Assembly (NCBI GenBank): GCA_943370145.1 | Contig: CALRPY020000074.1 | Location: forward strand, 1 to 21,342 | Direction: 5' to 3' | Length of the DNA stretch: 21,342 bases | Source of the DNA: Ga0077536 sp943370145 | GTDB lineage: Bacteria; Pseudomonadota; Gammaproteobacteria; Ga0077536 | Shown here: positions 8,126-15,692 of the stretch, piece after piece | How positions within the stretch are numbered: the stretch's first letter is position 1 | How the letters are laid out: every line of letters starts with the position of its first letter | Program-made: the position numbers and the translations under genes | Notes under the pieces: generated by a model | What the model saw: only the letters and a program-made list of their open reading frames with translations | What the model was told of the DNA's origin: nothing | Databases searched by the model: none

Positions 8126-9316
8126 TCAGCCCTGCGTCGCCTGCGTCAGCAGACGGGCGTAGCGGGCGGCGACTTCCCGCCAGTCGTAGCGCATCAGTCG
8201 CGTGCGCGCGGACTCGCCGAGCTGTGCCCGCAACGCGCCGTCGTCGAGCAGTCGGCGCAGCTTGGTGGCGAAATCAGCCGCGTCGCCGGCCCGCGCGAGC
8301 AGGCCGGTTTCGCCGTCCTCGATCACGTCACGGATCGCCGCGAGGTCGGAGGCGACGACGGCGCAGCCGCAGCCTATCGCCTCGAGCGTGACGAGGCCGA
8401 GACCTTCCTGGTCGCCGACGCGATCGACGATCGACGGCACCACGGCGATGGCCGCCCGTGAGTACAGTGCGGGCAGCTCGGTCTGCGGTCGCGCGCCGAG
8501 GAATTCGACCCAGGCGCCTAGACCAAGGTCCGCAGCCTGTCTCTCGAGCCGGGCCCGCTCGGGGCCGTCGCCGACGATCGTGAGCCGCGTCGCCGGGTGC
8601 GTCGCACGCAGCCGGGCGAAGGCGTCGATCAGCACGGTGACGCCCTTCTTTTCGACGAGGCGGCCGACGAAGACGAGACGCTGCGGCTCCCGCGCGACGC
8701 CTGCGACAGGCGCGAAGCGGGACTCGAGGTCAACGCCCATGGAGGCGACCTCGATGCGGTCGCCCGGCAGCCCTTCACGCTCGAGCACCTCACGCATGTA
8801 ACGGCTGACCACGGTCACGCAGGCGGCACGTGCGGTGACGAGTCGTCGCAGCCAGCGGAAGCCGCGGGCTTGCAGGGCGAAGAGGTCGCCGCCGTGCGCG
8901 GTGCAGATGAAAGGAATGCGCCGGCGCGGCAGCAGCAGGGTGGCAAGCAGGCCCTGCGGAATGATCCAGTGCGCATGCACGACGTCGTAGGTTCTCCGTC
9001 TCAGCGCGCCTTCGATCGCAAGCAGGTAAGCCAGCAGGAACGGCGGGACGAGCAGCAGGCGCAGCGGGCGCTGGCGCAGGCGGCTGACGATGCCGCCGCT
9101 GCCGACGAGGCCTTCGAACGGCCCGGGGCAGTAACGGAAGCGGAGGACGCGCACGCCGTCCATGAGTTGCTCGACGTCGCCGCCCGGCAGGTGCGGCGTG
9201 ATGACGTCGACCTCGTGGCCGAGGGTGACCAGCCGCCTGCTCAGTTCGTGCACGAAGCCTGGCGTCGCATCACCCGCCGTGACGGGATAGGTCGACGCCA
9301 GGACCAGAATCTTCAC
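8126..9316 (-). CDS. Glycosyltransferase family 4
   Basis: The 396-residue product is a GT4 enzyme of the GT-B fold. MKILVLASTYP starts the acceptor domain (GTG initiator). VVHAHWIIPQG (112-122) and AHGGDLF (140-146) are typical of this family. VGRLVEKKGV (217-226) begins the donor domain, and EGLGLVTLEAIGCG (304-317) carries the EX7E pair E304/E312, contacting the nucleotide sugar. The open frame continues upstream to 9877, but that part is a shadow of suhB. GTG 9316 is chosen because it overlaps the suhB stop (GTGA) and starts exactly at the conserved N-terminus. The gene is probably co-transcribed with suhB and followed by the GT2 gene. The sugar is unknown. Confidence 0.9.
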   Translation of the reverse strand: MKILVLASTYPVTAGDATPGFVHELSRRLVTLGHEVDVITPHLPGGDVEQLMDGVRVLRFRYCPGPFEGLVGSGGIVSRLRQRPLRLLLVPPFLLAYLLAIEGALRRRTYDVVHAHWIIPQGLLATLLLPRRRIPFICTAHGGDLFALQARGFRWLRRLVTARAACVTVVSRYMREVLEREGLPGDRIEVASMGVDLESRFAPVAGVAREPQRLVFVGRLVEKKGVTVLIDAFARLRATHPATRLTIVGDGPERARLERQAADLGLGAWVEFLGARPQTELPALYSRAAIAVVPSIVDRVGDQEGLGLVTLEAIGCGCAVVASDLAAIRDVIEDGETGLLARAGDAADFATKLRRLLDDGALRAQLGESARTRLMRYDWREVAARYARLLTQATQG

Positions 9317-10110
9317 GCGTGGATCTTGCGCACCGGAAACTCCTGCAGCACCGCCAGGATCTCGGGGAACACCTTCGGTGTCGCGGCGACGATGTCGCCG
9401 TCGCGCATCAGGTTCTGCCCCGGATAGGGCGTGCCGACGATGCCGCCGGCTTCCTGGACGATCAGCGCGCCGGCCGCGATGTCCCACGGTTGCAGGCCGA
9501 ACTCCCAGAAGCCGTCGAGCCGGCCTGCGGCGACATAGGCGAGATCCAACGCGGCCGCGCCGGCCCTGCGCACGCCGTCGCAGCGATGCAGGAAGCGGCC
9601 GAAGGACTGGAGATAGGGTTCGATCAGTTTCTCCTCGCGCATCGGAAAGCCGGTCGCGAGCAGGGCCTGGTCGAGGCCGCGGCAGCGGCTCACGCGCAGG
9701 CGCCGGTTGTTCAACTGTGCGCCAGAGCCGCGCGTCGCGGTGAAGAGTTCGTCGCGCAGCGGATCGTAGACCACGCCCTGCTGCACTTCGCCGCGCACTT
9801 CCAGGGCGATTGAGATCGCAATCTGCGGGAAGCCGTGCAGGAAGTTCGTGGTGCCGTCCAGCGGGTCGATGATCCACACGAAGTCACTCTTGCCGCGCGT
9901 GCCGCTCTCCTCGGCGAGCATCTCGTGGTCGGGATAGGCGTTGCGCAGCGTGTCGATGATCGCGTTTTCGGCCTCGCGGTCGATGTTCGAGACATAGTCG
10001 CGGCGGCCCTTGAGGTCCACCTGCAGGGTGTCCGGACGGTCGAGGTTGCGCAGGATCACGGACGCGCCGCGCCGCGCTGCCCTGATCGCGATATTCAGCA
10101 TCGGATGCAT
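9313..10110 (-). CDS. suhB: Inositol-1-monophosphatase / Nus-complex factor SuhB
   Basis: The 265-residue protein starts MHPMLNIAIRAARR, essentially the SuhB N-terminus. The metal-dependent phosphatase motifs are complete: AEESG with E67/E68, WIIDPLDGTTNF (79-90) with D82 and D85, and the C-terminal WDIAAGALIVQEAGG (209-223) with D210. SuhB hydrolyses inositol 1-phosphate and related sugar phosphates. In E. coli it also joins the ribosomal-RNA antitermination complex with Nus factors. AAGGAA lies about ten bases before the ATG, supporting the start. It is divergent from trmJ with 135 bases between, an arrangement known from other Gammaproteobacteria. Its stop overlaps the start of a glycosyltransferase gene, so it may head the polysaccharide transcript. 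Confidence 0.95.
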   Translation of the reverse strand: MHPMLNIAIRAARRGASVILRNLDRPDTLQVDLKGRRDYVSNIDREAENAIIDTLRNAYPDHEMLAEESGTRGKSDFVWIIDPLDGTTNFLHGFPQIAISIALEVRGEVQQGVVYDPLRDELFTATRGSGAQLNNRRLRVSRCRGLDQALLATGFPMREEKLIEPYLQSFGRFLHRCDGVRRAGAAALDLAYVAAGRLDGFWEFGLQPWDIAAGALIVQEAGGIVGTPYPGQNLMRDGDIVAATPKVFPEILAVLQEFPVRKIHA

Positions 10111-10142
10111 GGTCGGGAAATTCCTTGGCTATTCGGTCGGAG

Positions 10143-10170
10143 CGGCTCACCGCCGGGCAGCGGTGAGCCG
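10143..10170. promoter_or_regulatory. Stem-loop in the suhB-trmJ divergent region
   Basis: CGGCTCACCG (10143-10152) and CGGTGAGCCG (10161-10170) form a perfect 10-bp stem with an eight-base loop. It lies in the untranslated region between suhB and trmJ, 33 bases upstream of the suhB start. It could be an mRNA leader structure of suhB or an operator. There is no T-run, so a simple terminator is unlikely. The function is inferred from position only. Confidence 0.4.
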
Positions 10171-10197
10171 GCGGATGCTTGCGCGGTCGAGGTTCCA

Positions 10198-10217
10198 TAG
10201 AATGCCCCACGATTCTA
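10198..10217. promoter_or_regulatory. Possible back-to-back -10 boxes for suhB and trmJ
   Basis: TAGAAT on the plus strand (10198-10203) and TAGAAT on the minus strand (10217-10212) form an inverted repeat in the 135-base divergent gap. Each resembles a sigma-70 -10 hexamer pointing at one of the two genes. No -35 box at the usual 16-18 base spacing is convincing for either, so this is weak. Confidence 0.25.
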
Positions 10218-10245
10218 CCGGATAGTCCGGGAAACGCGGAGATTC

Positions 10246-11040
10246 ATGGTGCAAGACCCAGGTTCGCAGGCCCCCGCGCGGGACGACGAGACGGCGGATG
10301 CGGCGTCCGGGGCGCTGCTCGCGCGGGTGCGCGTGGTGCTCGTCGAAACCTCTCACCCGGGAAATATCGGCGCCGCCGCGCGCGCGATGAAGACGATGGG
10401 CCTGGAGCAGCTCTGGCTGGTGCGCCCGCGCATTTTCCCGTCCGCCGAGGCGACCGCCCGCGCGTCGGGCGCCGACGACCTGCTCCAGGCGGCCACCGTC
10501 GTCGACACCCTCGCCGACGCGGTCGCCGATTGTGGCCTGGTGCTCGGCACCACCGCGCGCACCCGCCACCTCGAGTGGCCGGTCCTGACGCCGCGCGCGG
10601 CCGCCGCGTGGTCGGTCGCGCAGCCGACGACGGGGGACATCGCGCTGGTCTTCGGCCGTGAGCAGTCCGGGCTCAGCAACGAGGAACTCGCGCAGTGCCA
10701 GCGCGCGATCCGGATCCCGACCTCCCCCCACTTCAGTTCCCTGAACATCGCCCAGGCGGTGCAGATCTGTGCCTACGAGATGCGCATGCAGGCGCTCGGC
10801 GAAGAGGTCTTGCCGGCGGTGGCCGCCGACGAGCCGCTCGCGACGACCGGCGAACTCGCGGCGCTGGTCGAGCACGCGAAGCGGGTCATGGAGCAGGTCG
10901 ACTACTTCAAGCCGGACCGCCCGAAGCTCCTGCCGCATCGCCTGCAGCGCCTGGTTGCGCGCCCGGGCCTGACGCACAGCGAAGTGCAGATCCTGCGCGG
11001 CTTCCTGACCAAGGTGGAGAAGAACACGAAGGGCGGCTAG
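10246..11040 (+). CDS. trmJ: tRNA (cytidine/uridine-2'-O-)-methyltransferase TrmJ
   Basis: This 264-residue SPOUT-class methyltransferase would 2'-O-methylate position 32 of the tRNA anticodon loop, using SAM. Motif 1 is VLVETSHPGNIGAAARAMKT (31-50) with catalytic-type N40. Motif 2 is LVFGREQSGLSNEEL (134-148), and motif 3, which forms the SAM-binding knot, is SSLNIAQAVQICAYE (164-178). The C-terminal helical extension is like that of E. coli TrmJ. There are about 27 extra residues before VRVVLVE; GCGGAG just before ATG 10246 supports the long form, though GTG codons near 10327 could start a shorter one. It is divergent from suhB and convergent with purM. Confidence 0.93.
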   Translation: MVQDPGSQAPARDDETADAASGALLARVRVVLVETSHPGNIGAAARAMKTMGLEQLWLVRPRIFPSAEATARASGADDLLQAATVVDTLADAVADCGLVLGTTARTRHLEWPVLTPRAAAAWSVAQPTTGDIALVFGREQSGLSNEELAQCQRAIRIPTSPHFSSLNIAQAVQICAYEMRMQALGEEVLPAVAADEPLATTGELAALVEHAKRVMEQVDYFKPDRPKLLPHRLQRLVARPGLTHSEVQILRGFLTKVEKNTKGG

Positions 11041-11209
11041 GCAGACGGCTGGCGCGGACGCGCTGGAGGGCGACGGGAGGACACCGCTTTCCAGCCGGAA
11101 CACAGGCATCGCCTCTCCCGGCCCGGGCTGCCTGATGAATGCCTCGACGGCACCGTCGAGTGTTCAATGCTTGAATGGCCCGCCGCACCGCACATCGTAA
11201 AAAATGTTC

Positions 11210-11336
11210 GCCTCTCCCGCCCTGGGAGAGGCCGCGCGCAGCGCGGGTGAGGGTGGTCTCAGACTGGCACAGCGCCAACTGACGCGCCCCTCACCCGCCG
11301 GCATTCGCCGTCGACCTCTCCCGCACGCGGGAGAGG
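11210..11336. repeat. REP-like element, copy 1, in the trmJ-purM convergent gap
   Basis: The 394-base gap 11041-11434 contains no convincing gene. It holds nested inverted repeats. GCCTCTCCC-gccct-GGGAGAGGC (11210-11232) is a perfect 9-bp hairpin. CGGGTGAGGG (11244-11253) pairs with CCCTCACCCG (11288-11297). CCTCTCCCGC-ac-GCGGGAGAGG (11315-11336) is a perfect 10-bp hairpin. A partial copy, GCCTCTCCCGGCCCGGG, lies at about 11111-11127. The symmetry is that of a paired REP (BIME-like) unit. Such structures between convergent genes often act as terminators or mRNA stabilisers; here that is inference. Confidence 0.7.
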
Positions 11337-11434
11337 CAATCAGCAGTTTGGGTTAGGGGGTATCCGCGCGGAGCTGTGCCCGATGATGTGCCGCGCACCG
11401 TCGGTCTCGCCACCGCAGGTGCGCGAGAAAAACG

Positions 11435-12493
11435 CTACAAACTGCCGACGTACCTTACCCGCGCCTCTTCGCCGCCCGCGCGAATAGTCCCCACGCGGCG
11501 CACGGTCTCACCCTGCTCCCGCAAGGTCGCGATGACCGCGTCGGCCTCCGCCGCGGGCACCACCGCCAGCATGCCGAGCCCGCAGTTGAAGGTGCGGAGC
11601 ATCTCGGCATCGGCGACCGGGCCGTGCGCCCGGAGCCAGGTGAATACCGGCGGCAGCTGCCAGCTGTCGAGATCGATTTCCGCGTGCACGCCGTCCGGCA
11701 GCACGCGCGGGAGGTTGTCGGTGATGCCGCCGCCGGTGATGTGGGCAAGGCCACGGATGTCGTGGGCCGCGATCGCCGCGAGCAGCGGGCGGACGTAGAT
11801 GCGGGTTGGCGCGAGCAGCGCGTCACCGAGGCTGCGGCCGTCCGCCGCGCCGGGCAGGGCGGCGGCAAGATCCGCCGCGCTGCGCTCGACGATGCGCCGG
11901 ACCAGCGAATAGCCGTTGGAGTGCACGCCGCTGGAGTCGAGGCCGAGGATGACGTCGCCGGCTTCGATCCGGCTGCCGTCGATGAGCTTCGCGGCGTCGA
12001 CGATGCCGACGGTGAAACCCGCGAGGTCGTAATGGCCCGGGGCGTACATGTCGGGCATCTCGGCGGTCTCGCCGCCGAGCAGCGCCGCGCCGGCCTGGCG
12101 GCAGCCCTCGGCGATGCCCTCGATGACGGTCGCCGCGGTCGCGACGTCGAGCTTGCCGGTGGCGAAATAATCGAGGAAGAACAGGGGTTCCGCGCCCTGC
12201 ACGATCACGTCGTTGACGCACATGGCGACGAGGTCGATGCCGATCGTGGCGTGCCGGTCGAGATCGATTGCGATCTTGAGTTTGGTGCCGACCCCGTCGG
12301 TGGACGACACCAGCAGCGGCGACTCGTACTTGTCCTTCGCGAGGCTGAACAGGCCGCCGAAGCCGCCGAGGCCGCCGACCACGCCCTCGCGCAGCGTCGA
12401 TTTCGCAAAAGGCTTGATCCGTTCAACGAGGGCGGTGCCGCTGTCGATGTCGACGCCGGCGTCGCGGTAACTGAGGGTGTCGTGCTTGGTCAT
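11435..12493 (-). CDS. purM: Phosphoribosylformylglycinamidine cyclo-ligase PurM (AIR synthetase)
   Basis: PurM closes the imidazole ring of formylglycinamidine ribonucleotide to aminoimidazole ribonucleotide with ATP, the fifth step of purine synthesis in the cytoplasm. The 352-residue length is typical. Diagnostic stretches are LSYRDAGVDIDSG at the N-terminus, the glycine-rich VGGLGGFGGLF (39-49), STDGVGTKLKIA (64-75) of the ATP-binding PurM fold, and MCVNDVIVQGAEPLFFLDY (91-109). The C-terminal domain contains HITGGGITDNLPRVLP, which holds the nucleotide. E. coli carries purM upstream of the hda region as well, but here purM is divergent from the DUF2066 gene and purN is not beside it. The ATG at 12493 has no Shine-Dalgarno sequence. 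Confidence 0.96.
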   Translation of the reverse strand: MTKHDTLSYRDAGVDIDSGTALVERIKPFAKSTLREGVVGGLGGFGGLFSLAKDKYESPLLVSSTDGVGTKLKIAIDLDRHATIGIDLVAMCVNDVIVQGAEPLFFLDYFATGKLDVATAATVIEGIAEGCRQAGAALLGGETAEMPDMYAPGHYDLAGFTVGIVDAAKLIDGSRIEAGDVILGLDSSGVHSNGYSLVRRIVERSAADLAAALPGAADGRSLGDALLAPTRIYVRPLLAAIAAHDIRGLAHITGGGITDNLPRVLPDGVHAEIDLDSWQLPPVFTWLRAHGPVADAEMLRTFNCGLGMLAVVPAAEADAVIATLREQGETVRRVGTIRAGGEEARVRYVGSL

Positions 12494-12499
12494 GCGGAC

Positions 12500-12528
12500 A
12501 TGGTAATGGCGGGGTCAGGCAGCGTAAA
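12500..12528 (-). promoter_or_regulatory. Candidate purM promoter
   Basis: On the minus strand TTTACG (12528-12523) and TACCAT (12505-12500) are separated by 17 bases, each matching four of six sigma-70 consensus bases. Transcription would begin at about the purM ATG (12493), implying a leaderless or nearly leaderless mRNA. This fits the missing Shine-Dalgarno sequence, but the promoter match is modest. Confidence 0.35.
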
Positions 12529-12551
12529 CCGTGGATTTGACGTCACTTCCC

Positions 12552-12581
12552 TTGACTTCAAATTCCCCTTTCGCATAGCGT
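12552..12581 (+). promoter_or_regulatory. Candidate promoter of the DUF2066-PerM-hda operon
   Basis: TTGACT (12552-12557) is followed 18 bases later by TAGCGT (12576-12581), six bases before the ATG at 12588. A second TTGACG lies at 12537-12542. The -35 match is good; the -10 keeps only T1, A2 and T6. Initiation near 12588 would give a leaderless transcript, and no Shine-Dalgarno sequence is visible before this ATG. Confidence 0.35.
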
Positions 12582-12587
12582 CCCCGC

Positions 12588-13676
12588 ATGATCCGCGCCC
12601 CCTACCTGCCCGGGCTCCTGGCGTTGCTGCTCGGGCTGCTGTCGATGCCCGCCCTGCATGCCGCAAGCGTCGGCAATCTCTACGGCGCGGTGGTCCCCGT
12701 CGCCGATCGCTCGCAGGCCGAGACCGACCAGGGCGTGGTCCGCGCACTCGGCGTCGTGCTGGTCAAGCTGACCGGCCAGCGCAGCGTGCTCACCGAACCC
12801 GCGGGCAGGCAGCTGCTGAAGCAGGCCGGGCGCTACGTGACGGTGGTCGGGCACGAGGCGGGCGGCAACGCCACCGACGGCTACCGCCTGCGCGTGGATT
12901 TCGATGCCCGTGCCGTGGCCGCCGCGCTGCGCGAGCAGGGCGTCGTGCTGTGGGGCGCGCAGCGGCCCGAAACCCGGGCCTGGCTGGTGCTCGAGGATGC
13001 GCAGGGCCGTCGCCTCGCGCCAGACCCGGCCTATCCCGACCTCACGGACGCCCTGCAAGCGCAGGCTGCACAGCGCGCGGTCCCACTCACCCTTGGCCGG
13101 GTCGCGCCCGACCTGCCTGCGCGCCTCGCCGCCGCGTCGCCCGAGACCGTGCTCGCCGCCCTCGTCGGCGAAACCACCCCGCCCGTCGCGCCTGCGCCGG
13201 TCGCGGTGTCCGCGCCGGTGGCGGCGCCGCTGCTGGCCGGCGTGCTCGACACCGCGGACGGCCTCGCGTGGCGGGGTCGCTGGCGGCTCGTGATCGACGG
13301 TGTCGCGACGGACTGGGAGAACGGCGCCGATACGCCCGCCGCCCTGGTGGCCGATGGCGTGGACCGCGCCGCCGACGCGCTGGGCCGGCATTTCGCCGAC
13401 CCGGCGGTCTTCGGCGGAAGCGTCGCGAGCGTCCCGCTGAGCGTGCAGGGCATCGCGACGGCCAGCGATTACGGCCGCGTCGTGAGCCTGCTGCGCGGGC
13501 TCGACGCGGTAACGTCGCTCGGCGTCACGCGCGTCGTCGGGACGGAAGTGACCTTCGACGTCGCGGCGCGGGGCGGCCTGCCGGCGCTCGCGCAGAGCCT
13601 GCGACTGACGTCGCTGCTGGTGCCCGACCCGGCGCGGCCCGGCGCCTACGCCCTGAACCCGACACACGGCCCATGA
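12588..13676 (+). CDS. DUF2066 domain-containing exported protein
   Basis: The 362-residue protein begins with a clear Sec signal peptide: MIRAPYLPG, then the hydrophobic stretch LLALLLGLLSMPALHA, with cleavage likely near residue 25. The mature protein should be periplasmic or envelope-bound. The first domain, VGNLYGAVVPVADRSQAETD followed by VVRALGVVLVKLTGQRSVL, matches DUF2066, a gammaproteobacterial family usually found beside purM and hda. An Ala/Pro-rich linker at about 200-220 separates a C-terminal part. The biochemical function is unknown. It is divergent from purM by 94 bases, and its stop overlaps the next start (ATGA, 13673-13676), so it is the first gene of a three-gene operon with the PerM permease and hda. 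Confidence 0.85.
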   Translation: MIRAPYLPGLLALLLGLLSMPALHAASVGNLYGAVVPVADRSQAETDQGVVRALGVVLVKLTGQRSVLTEPAGRQLLKQAGRYVTVVGHEAGGNATDGYRLRVDFDARAVAAALREQGVVLWGAQRPETRAWLVLEDAQGRRLAPDPAYPDLTDALQAQAAQRAVPLTLGRVAPDLPARLAAASPETVLAALVGETTPPVAPAPVAVSAPVAAPLLAGVLDTADGLAWRGRWRLVIDGVATDWENGADTPAALVADGVDRAADALGRHFADPAVFGGSVASVPLSVQGIATASDYGRVVSLLRGLDAVTSLGVTRVVGTEVTFDVAARGGLPALAQSLRLTSLLVPDPARPGAYALNPTHGP

Positions 13677-14752
13677 CACTCTCCGATTCGCAGAAATGGC
13701 TGGCGCTCGCGCTGGTCGCGTGCGGCGGCTGGCTGCTCTACCTGCTCGCGCCGGTGCTGACGCCCTTCGTCGTCAGCGCGCTCCTCGCCTACCTGGGTGA
13801 CCCGCTCGTCGACCGCCTGCAGCGGCGGGGCCTCGCGCGCACGAGCAGCGTGGTGATCGTGTTCGTCACGATGTTCGTCGCCGGCGTACTCGCGCTGCTG
13901 GTCGTGATCCCCGCGGTGGAGAACCAGATCTCCGTGCTGCTGGGCAAGCTGCCGCTCGCGGTCGCCTGGGTGCAGGAGCGGTTGCTGCCGGTGCTTGCCA
14001 GCCGTTTCGGCATCGAAATCGACTTCGATCCCGCCGCCTTGAAGGAACACCTGACCGCCCATTGGCAGGAACTGTCGAACGTCGCGCGCGGTGTCGTGCT
14101 GCAACTCGGGCGCTCGGGGCAGGCCCTGCTCGGCTGGGTCAGTTTCATCCTGCTGGTGCCGGTCGTGACCTTCTACCTGCTGCGCGACTGGGATCACCTC
14201 GTCAACAACGTGCGCGAGCTGCTGCCGCGCGCGATCGAACCTCGCGTGAGCGCGATCGCCACCGAAATCGACGCGGTGCTCGCGCAGTTCCTGCGCGGGC
14301 AGCTGACCGTCATGGCGGCACTCGCCCTGATCTACACCGTGGGCCTGTGGCTGGCGGGTCTCGAGCTCGCGTTCTCGATCGGCGTCATCGCCGGCCTCGT
14401 CAGCTTCGTGCCCTACCTCGGGGTGATCGTCGGCGTGCTGCTCGCCGGCGTCGCGGCCCTGCTGCAGTTCCAGGATGCCTTGCATCTGCTCGCCGTGATT
14501 GCCGTGTTCGGTGTCGGCCAGATGCTCGAAGGCATGGTGCTCTCACCGCTGCTCGTCGGTGACCGCATCGGCCTGCACCCGGTCGCCGTGATCTTCGCGG
14601 TGATGGCGGGTGGCCAGCTGTTCGGCTTCTTCGGCGTGCTGCTCGCACTACCGGTCGCCGCGGCGATCGTCGTGCTGCTGCGCCACTCGCATGGCGAGTA
14701 CCTGCGCAGCGAACTGTACGGGCCGGCGCCCGGGGTCGACGACGAAGCATGA
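13673..14752 (+). CDS. perM: AI-2E transporter family / PerM-like permease
   Basis: This 359-residue membrane protein belongs to the AI-2E transporter (UPF0118) family, which includes E. coli PerM. It starts MTLSDSQKWLALALVACG, with two N-terminal membrane helices around LAPVLTPFVVSALLAYL (25-41), a third at 58-80, a central amphipathic region and a C-terminal bundle with GLVSFVPYLGVIVGVLLAGV (241-260) and DRIGLHPVAVIFAVMAGGQL (297-316). The open frame extends far upstream, but ATG 13673 overlaps the DUF2066 stop and begins the recognisable protein. Substrates of PerM-type members are generally unknown; autoinducer export is proven only for some relatives. Its stop overlaps the hda start (ATGA, 14749-14752). 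Confidence 0.9.
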   Translation: MTLSDSQKWLALALVACGGWLLYLLAPVLTPFVVSALLAYLGDPLVDRLQRRGLARTSSVVIVFVTMFVAGVLALLVVIPAVENQISVLLGKLPLAVAWVQERLLPVLASRFGIEIDFDPAALKEHLTAHWQELSNVARGVVLQLGRSGQALLGWVSFILLVPVVTFYLLRDWDHLVNNVRELLPRAIEPRVSAIATEIDAVLAQFLRGQLTVMAALALIYTVGLWLAGLELAFSIGVIAGLVSFVPYLGVIVGVLLAGVAALLQFQDALHLLAVIAVFGVGQMLEGMVLSPLLVGDRIGLHPVAVIFAVMAGGQLFGFFGVLLALPVAAAIVVLLRHSHGEYLRSELYGPAPGVDDEA

Positions 14753-15459
14753 GCGGCGATCGCTGGCGTCAGCTCACGCTGACGCTGTTCCGCGACAGCG
14801 GCGCGAGCTTCGAAAACTTCCACGCCGCGGGCAATGAAGAAGCCCTGGGCGCGCTTGCCGAGTGGATCAGGGGCTCAGGACCGTGGTGCATGCTGCTGTG
14901 GGGTGGCGAGGGCGTCGGCAAGTCGCACCTGCTGCAGGCCGCCGTCGGCGCGGCGGCGGCGCGTGGCGCGCAGGCGATGTACGTGCCGCTGGCCGAGGCC
15001 AAGGCTTACGGCGTCGATGCGCTCGAGGGCCTCGACGAACTGGCTGCGCTGGCGCTCGACGACGTCGAAGTGCTCGCCGGCCAGCGTCCGTGGGAGGACG
15101 CGCTGTTCACGCTCTACAATCGCATGCAGGTCGCGGGTCGAAGGCTGCTCGTCAGCGCCGCGGCCCCACCGCGCGATCTCGCCTTCGTACTGCCCGATCT
15201 GCGTTCGCGTCTCGCCGCAGCGCTCGTCTACCGCCTCCAGCCCCTGGCCGACGACGACAAGCGCACGGCGCTCGTCGCGGCCGCCGCCGCGCGCGGCATC
15301 GGCATGCCGGAGTCGGTCGCGACCTACCTGCTGCGTCGCCTGCCACGGGACTGGTCGACGCTGCACGCGGCTCTTGCGAGGCTCGATGCGGCCTCGCTGA
15401 GTGAAGGCCGCAGCCTGACCGTGCCGTTCGTGCGCGAGGTGTTGCGGCTGGAGGAGTGA
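14749..15459 (+). CDS. hda: DnaA regulatory inactivator Hda
   Basis: Hda is an AAA+ DnaA homologue that, bound to the DNA-loaded sliding clamp, stimulates hydrolysis of DnaA-ATP and so prevents re-initiation of replication. The 236-residue protein lacks a DNA-binding domain, as expected. QLTLTLF (8-14) stands where the clamp-binding QL(S/P)LPL motif lies in E. coli Hda. Walker A is GGEGVGKSH (52-60), Walker B is LALDDVE (101-107), sensor 1 is near LLVSAAAPP (133-141), and LPDLRSRL (148-155) is the arginine-finger region. The C-terminus LTVPFVREVLRLEE is very close to that of E. coli Hda. It ends a three-gene operon and is followed by a REP-like element. Confidence 0.94.
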   Translation: MSGDRWRQLTLTLFRDSGASFENFHAAGNEEALGALAEWIRGSGPWCMLLWGGEGVGKSHLLQAAVGAAAARGAQAMYVPLAEAKAYGVDALEGLDELAALALDDVEVLAGQRPWEDALFTLYNRMQVAGRRLLVSAAAPPRDLAFVLPDLRSRLAAALVYRLQPLADDDKRTALVAAAAARGIGMPESVATYLLRRLPRDWSTLHAALARLDAASLSEGRSLTVPFVREVLRLEE

Positions 15460-15484
15460 CGGACGCCGCGCCGACCAACGCGCT

Positions 15485-15645
15485 GTTCACCTCTCCCGGG
15501 GCGGGAGAGGCGAACCTCTCTCATGATGCGGGGTGACGCATGCGCGTCATGACCTTCGGGCTTCCTGTGCCTGTCCAACCTTACCCCTTCGATCGAGCGG
15601 TCGGCCTCTCAGGCTTCACTTCTCCCGCGCGCGGGCGAGGTGAAG
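15485..15645. repeat. REP-like element, copy 2, in the hda-wrbA convergent gap
   Basis: The gap 15460-15692 has no convincing gene. GTTC-a-CCTCTCCC-ggggc-GGGAGAGG-c-GAAC (15485-15515) is a hairpin of the same family as the one in the trmJ-purM gap. A second hairpin at 15614-15645 pairs CTTCACTTCTCCCGCG with CGCGGGCGAGGTGAAG, with two non-Watson-Crick positions. Both copies of the family lie between convergent genes, in the same head-to-head arrangement of hairpins. A terminator or mRNA-stability role is inferred. Confidence 0.65.
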
Positions 15646-15692
15646 AAGCGGCATCGAGTTGTCGGTGCCGCGACGCTCGCGCGCCAATCCCC

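Noticed and set aside
9317..9877. Upstream extension of the GT4 frame
   Set aside because: It overlaps suhB in another frame and contains Arg-rich low-complexity sequence. The conserved GT4 start is at GTG 9316.
10179..10203. trmJ promoter TTGCGC...TAGAAT
   Set aside because: The spacing between the two hexamers is only 13 bases, too short for sigma-70, so the -35 was not annotated.
10147..11109. 320-codon minus-strand frame opposite trmJ
   Set aside because: TrmJ has all SPOUT motifs in the plus frame; the minus frame is a shadow.
11624..13672. Very long plus-strand open frame continuing into the PerM gene
   Set aside because: It runs antisense to purM and out of frame through the DUF2066 gene; its translation is Arg/Ala-rich low-complexity sequence. 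Only the part from ATG 13673 is a recognisable protein.
12558..13679. 373-codon minus-strand frame opposite DUF2066
   Set aside because: DUF2066 has a signal peptide and domain on the plus strand; the minus frame is Arg/Gly/His-rich without a motif.
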